Below, piece by piece: positions 1 through 6,848 of a stretch of 7,801 nt of DNA. Position 1 is the stretch's first letter. Each line of letters starts with the position of its first letter. The stretch comes from DATGSF01 sp035302865 (GTDB taxonomy: Bacteria; Bacteroidota; Bacteroidia; Chitinophagales; Chitinophagaceae). The stretch spans positions 1 to 7,801 of the forward strand of contig DATGSF010000204.1 of NCBI GenBank assembly GCA_035302865.1. The letters run 5' to 3'. Made by a program: the position numbers and the translations under genes. The notes beneath the pieces are model-generated. The model was given only the letters and a program-made list of their open reading frames with translations, was not told the DNA's origin and made no database searches.

Positions 1-937
1 CATCAACCGGACTTTCCTCTCCTTGTGCTACGCGTAAAATTTCATCTTCTTCTTTTAATTTTCCTTGTTTCCAAGAAGGACTACCAACTATTATACTTCC
101 TACTGTAATTTTACCATCATCTCCTTGAAGTAAAGATGCTCCAATACCAATGAATGTACCAGACATCATTTCTTCAAAACGCTTTTTATCCTCTGGAGGC
201 ATATATCCTGTATGAGGATCTTCAATTGAAAGTACACTGTTTACAAATAAAGAGAAGCGATCATTGTCATTTAACTTTTGTAAGCGTTTAAAATAACGGT
301 CTTGAATTTTTAATATGGTTTCTCTCGCTTCTTTTTCTAATTCTATATCCGTTTTTGCAACATAATCTGCAGAATCTCTCATTTTTTCTTCATTTTCTTC
401 TTTTAAATCCATGTATTTTAAAAGAGTTCTGTATTTCATGTTCTTTCTCCAACGTTCTTTTAAAGCTTCTTTATCACTAACAAATTCTAATTTGTCTCCA
501 TCTAATTCCACTTCTTCTTTAATGGTAAAGTCAAAAGGCTTGGATAATACTTCAGGATAAATATCCTTAGCTTCATCCACTCTTTGTACAAATAATTCAT
601 TGATATCATCAAAGAAATCCAATTGATTGTTTTTTAATTCATCATCAATTTTAGTTCCATACACTTCTTTTAATCTATCATAATCGGAAGCTATAAAGAA
701 TTTTTTATCGTAATCTAAATTTTTAATAGTTTCTTCAAATACCGCTAAAGAGAATGCATCATCAATAGTTTTTGGAGAAAAATGCCCTTCTTGAATAAGC
801 GCCATTGCAGTTTGTAAAATAATTTTGCGCTCATCCTGTATATGTGCGCCAGCAGTAATCTGATTTGCTAACTTAAAGGAAAAAAATAATCCTAAAAGAA
901 GGATAATAATGCTGGGTAAAATAATTTTTTTCTTCAT
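1..937 (-). CDS. Carboxy-terminal processing protease (Tsp/Prc-like, S41), N-terminal part, runs off the window
   Basis: This is the first 312 codons of a Tsp/Prc-type serine protease of family S41, which trims the C-termini of periplasmic or lipoprotein substrates. The start at 937 gives MKKK followed by a hydrophobic stretch (residues about 5-24), a good signal peptide or membrane anchor; an in-frame ATG at 949 would add only MIEF. Residues about 35-230 form the charged helical N-terminal domain typical of long Tsp proteins. Near residues 245-275 it reads DPHTGYMPPEDKKRFEEMMS and then GTFIGIGASL, the hallmark entry to the PDZ domain, and the visible end reads EEDEILRVAQGEESPVD, inside that PDZ domain. 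The Ser/Lys catalytic region and the C-terminus lie outside, so activity cannot be judged. It starts 64 bases after trmB with no clear promoter between them, so cotranscription is likely. The family call is firm; the exact subtype is inferred. Confidence 0.9.
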   Translation of the reverse strand, partial: MKKKIILPSIIILLLGLFFSFKLANQITAGAHIQDERKIILQTAMALIQEGHFSPKTIDDAFSLAVFEETIKNLDYDKKFFIASDYDRLKEVYGTKIDDELKNNQLDFFDDINELFVQRVDEAKDIYPEVLSKPFDFTIKEEVELDGDKLEFVSDKEALKERWRKNMKYRTLLKYMDLKEENEEKMRDSADYVAKTDIELEKEARETILKIQDRYFKRLQKLNDNDRFSLFVNSVLSIEDPHTGYMPPEDKKRFEEMMSGTFIGIGASLLQGDDGKITVGSIIVGSPSWKQGKLKEEDEILRVAQGEESPVD

Positions 938-1001
938 GAATTCTATCATACTTATTATATGCTATTTGAGTTTTTAAATCTTTAAATTGAAATATATAAA
1001 A

Positions 1002-1721
1002 TTAAACGCTAAAATTTGTCTTTTCCATATGTTTTTCTATGAATTCTTTAAATTTATTTTTATCTATTTCAGGAATTGTATCATTTAATTGAAATTGTAA
1101 GTAATGTACCTTGTTTTTTCCAGCTATGTCTAATTTTTGGTAAAAAGTTTCAATTAATAACTCTTTTTTAACTTGCTTTTCATCATGTAAATTAGGGATA
1201 TCTTCGATTTTATTTAGGTTTAGATATTCAATTACTCCTTTTGTAAACCAATATAAATTAGGGCTATCTGTTTTTAAATGTATGCGTGCTCCTTTTTTAA
1301 GAAAATTCTGGTATTTCCTTAAAAAATTAGGATGCGTAAGTCTTTTTCCCATTTTAGATAGTCGAAGCTGGGGATCAGGAAAAGGCAGCCATATTTCATC
1401 TATTTCATTGGTTTGAAAATATTCTTCTATTTTAGCAATTTGTGTTCTCAAAAAGCGTACATTATTTAAATTTTCTCTCTTTGTTTGATTGGCACCTACA
1501 AATATGCGTTCTCCTTTGATATCTACTCCTATAAAATTTTTATCAGGATGTAATTTTGCTAAACCTATGGAATATTCACCCCGACCACATGCTAATTCTA
1601 AAATTATCGGATTGTCGTTTTCAAATAGAACACTCCATTTACCTGCTATGTTTTCTGGGTATTCATACACTATATCCATTTCTTTTATAGCATTATATCT
1701 GAAGAGTTTTCCTTTACGCAT
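1002..1721 (-). CDS. trmB: tRNA (guanine-N7-)-methyltransferase
   Basis: This cytosolic enzyme transfers a methyl group from S-adenosylmethionine to N7 of G46 in the variable loop of many tRNAs. The 239-residue protein has the usual family length. Visible motifs in order are the SAM-binding loop ELACGRGEYSIGLA (residues 42-55), the acidic strand end GVDIKG (65-70), the TrmB signature FPDP (114-117) followed by a basic stretch ending GKRLTHPNFL, and HLKTDS (148-153). Bacterial FPDP is commonly followed by WPKKRH; here it is QLRLSKMGKR, a divergence I associate with Bacteroidota members of the family. The ATG at 1721 leads straight into a short basic N-terminus. A TATCTTTG box lies 43 bases upstream. 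The protease gene follows on the same strand, but no functional link between the two is known to me. Confidence 0.96.
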   Translation of the reverse strand: MRKGKLFRYNAIKEMDIVYEYPENIAGKWSVLFENDNPIILELACGRGEYSIGLAKLHPDKNFIGVDIKGERIFVGANQTKRENLNNVRFLRTQIAKIEEYFQTNEIDEIWLPFPDPQLRLSKMGKRLTHPNFLRKYQNFLKKGARIHLKTDSPNLYWFTKGVIEYLNLNKIEDIPNLHDEKQVKKELLIETFYQKLDIAGKNKVHYLQFQLNDTIPEIDKNKFKEFIEKHMEKTNFSV

Positions 1722-1764
1722 ATTGGATTTTTAAACTGGGATTATTAATTTGTTTTAAAGCTTA

Positions 1765-1772
1765 CAAAGATA
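1765..1772 (-). promoter_or_regulatory. Candidate Bacteroidota -7 box upstream of trmB
   Basis: On the minus strand these bases read TATCTTTG, a perfect match to the TAnnTTTG -7 element. A TTTC, one base from the -33 TTTG element, lies 21 bases further upstream. The trmB ATG is 43 bases downstream of the box. Assigned by motif and position only. Confidence 0.5.
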
Positions 1773-1898
1773 AAAAAAATATTGTTTTAATGAGAAAATG
1801 ATGGGTATAGATTAATTCTATTATATAAGCCAATAGAGAATATAATGTGTATTTAATTCTTTTTTAAATACTGTTTAAATAGTTGTTTGTTGTTTTAT

Positions 1899-2657
1899 TT
1901 ATCGAAATTGATATACTATTCCTGTGGTTAAATTGTATTGGGATTTAGGTACATCATCTGCAGGGTATTGATCAAAAGTGTATTGAAAATTAGTTTGAAA
2001 ATTTATATTTTTATAAATCACAAAACGCGCTGTTGTTTGACTGGATAAGCGAAAGTTATTAAAATAATCAATTTTTGGTTGGTAATAAGTGGTATGTGTT
2101 ATTGCCATATTTTCAATTGGGAATAAGGAAAAGGAAAGATAGATACTTGCGCGAATATTATTTTCAATAGGGTTTTCAGGTTGATCGAGTTTTTGGTGTT
2201 CATACATGATTAATGGTCCTAAATAAACTTTGTATTTATCTGTTTTGGTTAATTTAAAACGGGGGCCTGTTCCTATTAAGGCACGCAAATCTATTTTTGA
2301 AACTTTGTTGAATTGTCCTTGTGTAAAGGCTTCGTAACTTAACCAGTCTATAATTTTATATCCATATCTAAAATGCATAACATCGTTATTGGATAAATCT
2401 CTCCCTTCTATTTTTTGTAATTGTAATACGTTTTTAAATAAAACTCGGTGTTTGTTTTTTTTATACATTAAAAAAGCATCACTGCTAATGCCAAATTGCT
2501 GTAGTCGTTCTTTTTTTAATTCGAAATTTAGTCCTATCGAACCATGAATGCCATCTTCACTGCTTTTTCTCAAGGATTCTACATTTAAAATCTGTGCTTC
2601 ACTAATAAAAGATGAAGAAATCAACAATGTGAATAAAATGTATATAAAATAGCGCAT
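1899..2657 (-). CDS. DUF481-like outer-membrane beta-barrel protein
   Basis: A 252-residue exported protein of unknown function. Residues 1-21 form a signal peptide (basic start, hydrophobic core, cleavage probably after SEA before Q). The mature part is a series of alternating amphipathic strands rich in aromatic residues and ends YNLTTGIVYQFR, with a terminal aromatic/R strand as in outer-membrane barrels. The pattern IGTGPRFKL (about residues 128-136), then YLGPLIMYEHQKLDQPENP and later YYQPKIDYFNNFRLS, resembles the DUF481 family (YdiY-like) as found in Bacteroidota, where an IGxGxRFxL strand is followed by a MYEHE-type strand. It has its own -7 box 20 bases upstream and is divergent from prfC. 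DUF2490 is an alternative barrel family; the barrel and its location are surer than the family name. Confidence 0.75.
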   Translation of the reverse strand: MRYFIYILFTLLISSSFISEAQILNVESLRKSSEDGIHGSIGLNFELKKERLQQFGISSDAFLMYKKNKHRVLFKNVLQLQKIEGRDLSNNDVMHFRYGYKIIDWLSYEAFTQGQFNKVSKIDLRALIGTGPRFKLTKTDKYKVYLGPLIMYEHQKLDQPENPIENNIRASIYLSFSLFPIENMAITHTTYYQPKIDYFNNFRLSSQTTARFVIYKNINFQTNFQYTFDQYPADDVPKSQYNLTTGIVYQFR

Positions 2658-2677
2658 GTTTTAGTAAAAAGTTTAGA

Positions 2678-2685
2678 CAAAGTTA
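2678..2685 (-). promoter_or_regulatory. Candidate Bacteroidota -7 box upstream of the DUF481-like gene
   Basis: The minus strand reads TAACTTTG, a perfect TAnnTTTG match, ending 20 bases before the ATG at 2657. I see no good TTTG at the expected distance upstream, so only the -7 half is supported. Confidence 0.45.
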
Positions 2686-2776
2686 AGGAATTTGTTTGTT
2701 ATCGATATGGAGTTTTTGATGTTCGAATCCTGCAGAGTCGGTTTTAGGAGCGTGCTTTTTTATGATTATAAAGATT

Positions 2777-2793
2777 TGACTCCTCTGGAGTCA
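2777..2793. repeat. Short perfect hairpin in the DUF481/prfC spacer
   Basis: Two 7-base arms, TGACTCC and GGAGTCA, flank the loop TCT. No T-run follows on either strand, so it is not a typical intrinsic terminator; it could be an operator dyad or a 5' leader stem. Confidence 0.4.
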
Positions 2794-3025
2794 GTATAAG
2801 TGAGTTCTTTGTTTGTTAACAGGATTTGATTTTTATGGATCATTTGGTTTTTGAATTTGTTATTAGTTTTTAATTTATGTGATGTGGATTGGTATTTTAA
2901 TTGTTTAAAAAAATGGTGATTTTTACTGTTTCTGTTTGGCATTTTCTTGCTAATAAATTTGATTTTCACAAAAAATAAGTTTTTTTTGATTTACTTTGCA
3001 CTTTGTTTTAATCGAAAGGTTTTTT

Positions 3026-4615
3026 ATGAAGCTATTAAAAGAGATTGAAAAGAGAAATACTTTTGCAATTATTGCCCATCCAGATGCAGGGAAAACTACA
3101 TTAACCGAAAAATTTCTTCTCTTCGGGGGTGCCATTCAACAAGCTGGTGCAGTAAAGAATAATAAAATTAAAAAAGGAGCTACATCCGATTTTATGGAAA
3201 TTGAAAGACAAAGAGGGATTTCAGTGGCAACATCGGTACTTTCTTTTGAATATAAAGATAAAATTATTAATCTTTTAGATACTCCTGGACATAAGGATTT
3301 TGCAGAGGATACTTATAGAGTATTAAGTGCTGTCGATAGTGTAATTTTAGTAGTGGATAGCGCAAGTGGGGTAGAAGAGCAAACTAGAAAGTTAATGGAA
3401 GTGTGTAGAATGCGCGATACGCCTGTTATTGTGTTTGTAAATAAATTGGATAGAGATGGGAAATATCCTTTTGATTTGGTGGAAGAAATTGAGCAAGAAT
3501 TGGATTTATCTTTACATCCTATGACATGGCCTATAAATATGGGGCAAGAATTTAAAGGGGTGTATGATTTGCATAATAAATCTTTGAATTTATTTACAGG
3601 TAGAGAGCGTTTAAAAGATGAAGAGGGTATTGTAATTGAAGATTTATCTGATCCTCTTCTGGAAGAAAAAATTGGTAAAAAAGATGCAAATCAATTAAGA
3701 GAAGATGTGGAATTAATTGAAGTGGTTTACGATGATCTAAATGTGGAGGATTATTTAAATGCTATAGTAGCTCCGGTGTTTTTTGGCTCAGCAGTAAATA
3801 ATTTTGGAATTCAAGAAATGTTGGATACTTTCATTTCTATCGCGCCTTTTCCTGGAGCTAGACAGACTACAGTTGGGGAGAAAGAACCTACAGAATCTGC
3901 TTTTTCTGGCTTTATTTTTAAAATTCACGCTAATCTTGATCCAAGACATAGAGATAGAATCGCATTTCTCAGAGTGTGTACTGGAAAATTTGAAAGAAAT
4001 AAAAACTTCCATCATGTTCGCCTAAATAAAAATTTAAAATTCCATAATCCTTATACTTTTATGGCGCGTTCTAAAGAAGTAATAGAGGATGCTTATCCAG
4101 GGGATGTCATTGGTTTGTATGATACAGGAAACTTTAAAATTGGTGATACTTTAACTGAAGGAGATCATTTTTATTATACGGGTATTCCAAGTTTTTCTCC
4201 GGAATTGTTTAAGGAAATTGTTAATAAAGATCCTATGAAAACTAAACAATTGGAAAAAGGATTAGCTCAATTGACGGATGAAGGGGTGGCACAGTTATTT
4301 ACACAGCATAATGGTAATGTTAAGGTTATCGGTTGCGTTGGGGATTTACAATTTGAAGTTATTCAATATCGCCTAAAAGAAGAATATGGGGCTTCTGTAG
4401 ATTTTAAAACATTGAATTATTTTAAAGCTGCATGGATTCAAGGTCCTAAAGATAAGATTGAAGAGTTTATTAGGTTTAAACAAGCAAATGTTATGTTGGA
4501 TAAATTCGGAAATTATGTCTATTTGGCACAAAGTCAATGGTTTCTTGATACGGAAATAAATAATAATCCGGATATAAAATTTGAATTCTCTAGTGAAGTG
4601 GTAATTCAAGATTAA
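3026..4615 (+). CDS. prfC: Peptide chain release factor 3
   Basis: RF3 is a translational GTPase that uses GTP to remove RF1 or RF2 from the ribosome after peptide release. The ATG at 3026 gives 529 residues, the same length as E. coli RF3, and is preceded by GAAAGG seven bases upstream; a TTG ten codons further up is open but adds a non-conserved tail. G-domain motifs are all present: P-loop AHPDAGKTT (17-25), switch I RGISVATSV (63-71), DTPGH (85-89), NKLD (139-142) and GSAVNNFGI (from about 254). The C-terminal part carries the RF3-type segments DVIGLYDTGNFKIGDTL, FSPELF, LTDEGVAQLF and GCVGDLQFEVIQYRLK, which separate RF3 from EF-G and from LepA. No key residue is missing. The LysE-family gene follows after 12 bases and is probably cotranscribed. 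Confidence 0.97.
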   Translation: MKLLKEIEKRNTFAIIAHPDAGKTTLTEKFLLFGGAIQQAGAVKNNKIKKGATSDFMEIERQRGISVATSVLSFEYKDKIINLLDTPGHKDFAEDTYRVLSAVDSVILVVDSASGVEEQTRKLMEVCRMRDTPVIVFVNKLDRDGKYPFDLVEEIEQELDLSLHPMTWPINMGQEFKGVYDLHNKSLNLFTGRERLKDEEGIVIEDLSDPLLEEKIGKKDANQLREDVELIEVVYDDLNVEDYLNAIVAPVFFGSAVNNFGIQEMLDTFISIAPFPGARQTTVGEKEPTESAFSGFIFKIHANLDPRHRDRIAFLRVCTGKFERNKNFHHVRLNKNLKFHNPYTFMARSKEVIEDAYPGDVIGLYDTGNFKIGDTLTEGDHFYYTGIPSFSPELFKEIVNKDPMKTKQLEKGLAQLTDEGVAQLFTQHNGNVKVIGCVGDLQFEVIQYRLKEEYGASVDFKTLNYFKAAWIQGPKDKIEEFIRFKQANVMLDKFGNYVYLAQSQWFLDTEINNNPDIKFEFSSEVVIQD

Positions 4616-4627
4616 TAAAATTAAAGA

Positions 4628-5260
4628 ATGGATTATAGTACAGCAATTATTAGTGGAGCATTATTCGGTTTGTTTATTGCAATATCGGTAGGGCCCACAT
4701 TATTTGCTGTAATTAGAAATAGTATCAGTTATAGCTATAAAGCTGGATTGGCTTTTATATTAGGTGTTTCTATTTCAGATATATTATATGTTTTGGTTGC
4801 AAATTTGGCAACTAGTGCATTGCGTTTCCTTGAAGAGCATCAAAAGGTTATTGGTATTTCAGGTTCTATCCTTTTTATAATAATAGGGATGACAGGTTTT
4901 TTTATGAAATACAAACCTAAAAAAAATAATAAAAAGAGGAAGGAAATATCTTTATCGAAAAAAACATATTTTGCAATTCTGCTTTCCGGATTTTTTATGA
5001 ATACTTTTAATCCAGCTGTTACTATATTATGGTTAGGTGCGGTTTTGCAAATTTCAAAAGCACAATATAATCAAACAGAAAGTTTTTTATTCTTCGCTGT
5101 TTGTCTGGGTATCGTTTTATCAGCTGATATTTCTAAAGTGTTTTTAGCAGAAAAAATTCGAAATTGGTTGACAGTGCGTAAAATATTCTATGTAAATAAA
5201 ATATCTGCTTTAATTATCTTCCTATTTGGAGTTTTTTTATTGATTTATCAATTTTATTAA
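4628..5260 (+). CDS. LysE/RhtB-family amino-acid exporter
   Basis: A 210-residue inner-membrane protein of the LysE superfamily, whose members export amino acids or related small molecules. About six hydrophobic segments are visible: near residues 7-28, 39-62, 74-93, 112-138, 146-166 and 186-209. The family markers are SVGPTLFAVIRNSI (20-33, the conserved GP near the end of helix 1), the acidic D51 in LGVSISDILY, and GFFMNTFNPAVTILW (the NP motif of the fourth helix). A strongly basic loop of lysines at 94-106 separates the two halves, as usual in the family. The start is set by TAAAG just before the ATG. It lies 12 bases after prfC, so it is probably read from the prfC promoter. The substrate cannot be told from sequence. 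Confidence 0.88.
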   Translation: MDYSTAIISGALFGLFIAISVGPTLFAVIRNSISYSYKAGLAFILGVSISDILYVLVANLATSALRFLEEHQKVIGISGSILFIIIGMTGFFMKYKPKKNNKKRKEISLSKKTYFAILLSGFFMNTFNPAVTILWLGAVLQISKAQYNQTESFLFFAVCLGIVLSADISKVFLAEKIRNWLTVRKIFYVNKISALIIFLFGVFLLIYQFY

Positions 5261-5289
5261 GATAAAGTAAAATTGAAAATTATCTTTTT
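5259..5289 (+). terminator. Weak candidate terminator after the prfC-LysE unit
   Basis: Arms AAGATAA (5259-5265) and TTATCTT (5280-5286) can pair with a 14-base loop and are followed by further T residues to 5289. The left arm overlaps the stop codon of the exporter gene. The stem is AT-rich and so weak. Two more small stems lie just beyond (5291-5305, and 5314-5330 followed by a T-run to 5334). Confidence 0.35.
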
Positions 5290-5313
5290 GTTAGTATGGA
5301 ACTAATAGGAATT

Positions 5314-5334
5314 AAGTAAATAAAATACTTTTTT
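5314..5334 (+). terminator. Second weak stem-loop with T-run in the convergent spacer
   Basis: AAGTA (5314-5318) pairs with TACTT (5326-5330) and the T-run continues to 5334. The stem is only five pairs. It lies between two convergent genes, where a terminator is expected. Confidence 0.25.
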
Positions 5335-5387
5335 ACGCATTCTGTGCTGTAATTGTCTTTCTTTTTTCTACTTTAAATCTAAATTAA

Positions 5388-5644
5388 TTATTCTTGCTTA
5401 TCACTGCGTAAAGCTTTAATCAATTCTGCTTTGCTCATTTTACTTCTTCCAGAAATACCTACTTTTTTAGCTTGCTCGTATAATTCTTCTTTTGTACGTT
5501 CTTCATACTTTGTAGCTTTTCCTCTTTTTTTCCTGAATTTGGGGTATTTGCAATTCTTGCTGCTTTTGTTTTTCCCATTCCCTCTTTTCTTAATGCTTCA
5601 TATTTAGCATCATCCTTTATTTGCTTTCCATGATCTTTAGCCAT
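5388..5644 (-). pseudogene. DUF7218/Rho_N-like small protein, split by a one-base frame change
   Basis: A small lysine-rich protein gene read in two frames. From the ATG at 5644 it begins MAKDHGKQIKDDAKYEALRK and reaches NTPNSGKK (residues 33-40), which resembles the DUF7218-like proteins common in Bacteroidota. The frame then enters KEEKLQSMKN and stops at 5459. One base back, reading from 5525, a second frame continues RGKATKYEERTKEELYEQAK and KVGISGRSKMSKAELIKALR up to TAA at 5388-5390. That second part is a Rho_N/SAP-like helix-extended-loop-helix as found at the end of these proteins. The joined product would be 85 residues. The switch lies in a run of seven A on the coding strand (5525-5531); eight A would restore one frame. 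It could be a sequencing error, a real mutation, or -1 slippage at A AAA AAA. The cellular role of the family is not known; a nucleic-acid-binding role is suggested by Rho_N. Confidence 0.8.
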
Positions 5645-5892
5645 AATTATCTTATTTATTATTTCTATTACATTTTAAACACTTAAAAGTTTATTGAAAA
5701 AGTTGGAATCCTATCCTGGTTTTTATCAAATCTATCTTTCTTCAATTGGATTATATTTAAAAATTCCACTCTCAAATCAAGAAAATAGCATTTTTTATTA
5801 AAAAAATTATGTTACTGACAATATTTGGCAGGAGTCGAACTTAGCTTTGCCCTATAACAAATTATTTATTAACAATTTAAACAAATTAAAAG
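5645..5892. other. Divergent spacer between the DUF7218-like gene and the secreted protein gene
   Basis: This 248-base AT-rich spacer contains no open frame worth calling. It carries the rightward -7 box at 5842-5849 and a tRNA T-arm-like sequence on the minus strand at 5828-5840. I see no TAnnTTTG box for the leftward gene. Confidence 0.5.
5842..5849 (+). promoter_or_regulatory. Candidate Bacteroidota -7 box for the secreted-protein gene
   Basis: TAGCTTTG matches TAnnTTTG perfectly and lies 43 bases before the ATG at 5893. A TTTG at 5824-5827 is the nearest -33-like element, but its 14-base spacing is short compared with the usual 19-21. Confidence 0.5.
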
Positions 5893-6477
5893 ATGAAAAA
5901 GAAAAGTATTAATGGATTTTTAATTGCATTATTTAGCATTTTAAGTGTGAGCACTTTTGCACAAGAAAGTCAGGACTATGAGGTAATAAGAAAAGTGGAG
6001 GAAAAGAATACACATACTTTTATAATGGATTATTATATAAACTCTTATGGTGATATTTTACTAATAGACACTTTATATAATTCTCGCGAGCCTTCTCCAG
6101 AAAAAGCAAGTGCTGCTTCCTTGACTGAAGCTTTAAAAAGAAATAATTTGGAAATGCCAAGTCCTAGAATAATATCTGATGAAGTTATAGCTAAAACGAT
6201 AATTCATTCTGGTGATTTATTAGCTTCTGGTGCAAAAATGAAAAATACCGGTTTGTATATTGGAATTACTGGAGCAGTTGTAGGAAGTGGTTTAATCCTT
6301 GCTGCAGGTGTTGATAATAAAGACTTGCGTACTGTTGGTACTATTACTACTGCAACAGGTGGTTTATTAGCAATTATATTACAAATTGCTGGGAATGTTA
6401 AGATAAAACAAGCGGGTATTAATCTTTCTGATACTGGATTGGGTATTAAATATACTATTCCTAATAAGAGAAGATAA
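5893..6477 (+). CDS. Secreted or envelope protein of unknown function, two glycine-rich hydrophobic segments
   Basis: I do not recognise a named family for this 194-residue protein. Residues 1-23 form a clear signal peptide (MKKK, hydrophobic core, cleavage after TFA before Q). A soluble part of about 85 residues follows, with a tyrosine-rich patch FIMDYYINSYGDILLIDTLY (44-63). A helical stretch, HSGDLLASGAKMKNTG, then leads into two glycine-rich hydrophobic segments (about residues 121-140 and 149-167). The end GNVKIKQAGINLSDTGLGIKY resembles a recurrent Bacteroidota arrangement in which a lysine-rich helix (KAG...L) brackets two membrane-like hairpin helices. The signal peptide places it in the envelope; whether the two segments span the inner membrane is inferred. 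It stands alone, with its own -7 box, and the ATG is preceded by a weak AAAAG. Confidence 0.75.
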   Translation: MKKKSINGFLIALFSILSVSTFAQESQDYEVIRKVEEKNTHTFIMDYYINSYGDILLIDTLYNSREPSPEKASAASLTEALKRNNLEMPSPRIISDEVIAKTIIHSGDLLASGAKMKNTGLYIGITGAVVGSGLILAAGVDNKDLRTVGTITTATGGLLAIILQIAGNVKIKQAGINLSDTGLGIKYTIPNKRR

Positions 6478-6493
6478 GATATAAGTTATCTTT
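6471..6493 (+). terminator. Candidate terminator overlapping the stop codon of the secreted-protein gene
   Basis: AAGATAA (6471-6477, containing the TAA stop) pairs with TTATCTT (6486-6492) across an eight-base loop, followed by only a short T run. The same two arms appear at the end of the LysE-family gene. Confidence 0.35.
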
Positions 6494-6848
6494 CTAATAA
6501 ATACGCAAATGATTTTTATCAAAAATGCTTTTTAAAGCTATGAATTCATTTGTGTATTTTGCTATTTTTTCCTCCTGTTTCAAATGCTTATATTCATTTT
6601 TTCAAATTTTTTCCTTGTTGTGATTTATAAATTGTGTCTTTGTTAATAAATTAACCTGTAATTTATAAAAAGTTTATTTAATGAGGAATAATGTTGTAAA
6701 TTTAGCGCGAAAGTGGGAGGGGGATGGAAAATAGTACTAATTTATTTAAATTTCAAGAATTTGATTTAATATCGAATCTTTTAAAGTAAAGATTTATAAA
6801 AAAATGTTGATTAATTAATTTTAATAATAATTGATTTAATTAGAATAA
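6478..6848. other. Intergenic region between the secreted-protein gene and the Mod remnant
   Basis: About 370 AT-rich bases with no convincing gene. It contains two stem-loop structures near its left end (6471-6492 and 6499-6559), a G-rich patch at 6713-6727 inside a possible 17-codon ORF (6681-6734), a small dyad at 6775-6794 (AATCTTT / AAAGATT), and an extremely AT-rich stretch before the ATG at 6849. No perfect TAnnTTTG box was seen. Confidence 0.55.
6499..6570 (+). terminator. Long imperfect inverted repeat with downstream T-run
   Basis: The 14-base arms 6499-6512 and 6546-6559 are complementary at 13 positions, and the one exception is a G-U pair in RNA. The 33-base loop itself contains smaller stems (TGAT/ATCA at 6510-6521, GCTTT/AAAGC at 6527-6538). 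A T-run at 6565-6570 follows. It sits just downstream of the secreted-protein gene, which fits a transcription terminator or a stable 3' end; a small RNA is possible. Confidence 0.5.

Larger units (their letters stand above)
2658..3025. other. Divergent intergenic region between the DUF481-like gene and prfC
   Basis: About 370 bases without a convincing gene. It holds the -7 box of the leftward gene, a short tRNA T-arm-like sequence at 2721-2733, a compact perfect hairpin at 2777-2793 and a very AT-rich stretch up to prfC. The rightward promoter is not obvious; TTACTTTG at 2991-2998 is one base off the -7 consensus and lies 27 bases before the prfC ATG. A minus-strand open frame at 2766-2969 has no family features and a composition (K/N/H/Q-rich) expected of AT-rich non-coding DNA. 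Confidence 0.6.

Noticed and set aside
1489..1734. Plus-strand open frame opposite trmB
   Set aside because: It is fully antisense to a firmly identified gene and has no family features or start signal.
2715..2745. Possible tRNA gene around the T-arm-like motif
   Set aside because: The T-stem does not pair, there is no D-arm, anticodon arm or acceptor stem upstream, and no CCA follows.
2766..2969. Minus-strand 67-codon open frame in the DUF481/prfC spacer
   Set aside because: K/N/H/Q-rich composition typical of AT-rich non-coding DNA, no recognisable domain, no promoter.
2996..3025. TTG start ten codons upstream of prfC
   Set aside because: The ATG at 3026 restores the exact E. coli RF3 length and has a better ribosome binding site; the extension is not like any RF3 N-terminus.
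2950..3135. Minus-strand open frame overlapping the prfC start
   Set aside because: Shadow of the conserved N-terminus of RF3.
3788..4025. Two open frames (both strands) inside prfC
   Set aside because: Out-of-frame and antisense shadows of conserved RF3 sequence.
4373..4609. Minus-strand open frame opposite the prfC 3' end
   Set aside because: Antisense shadow of conserved RF3 C-terminal sequence, rich in I and F as expected from the reverse of K/N codons.
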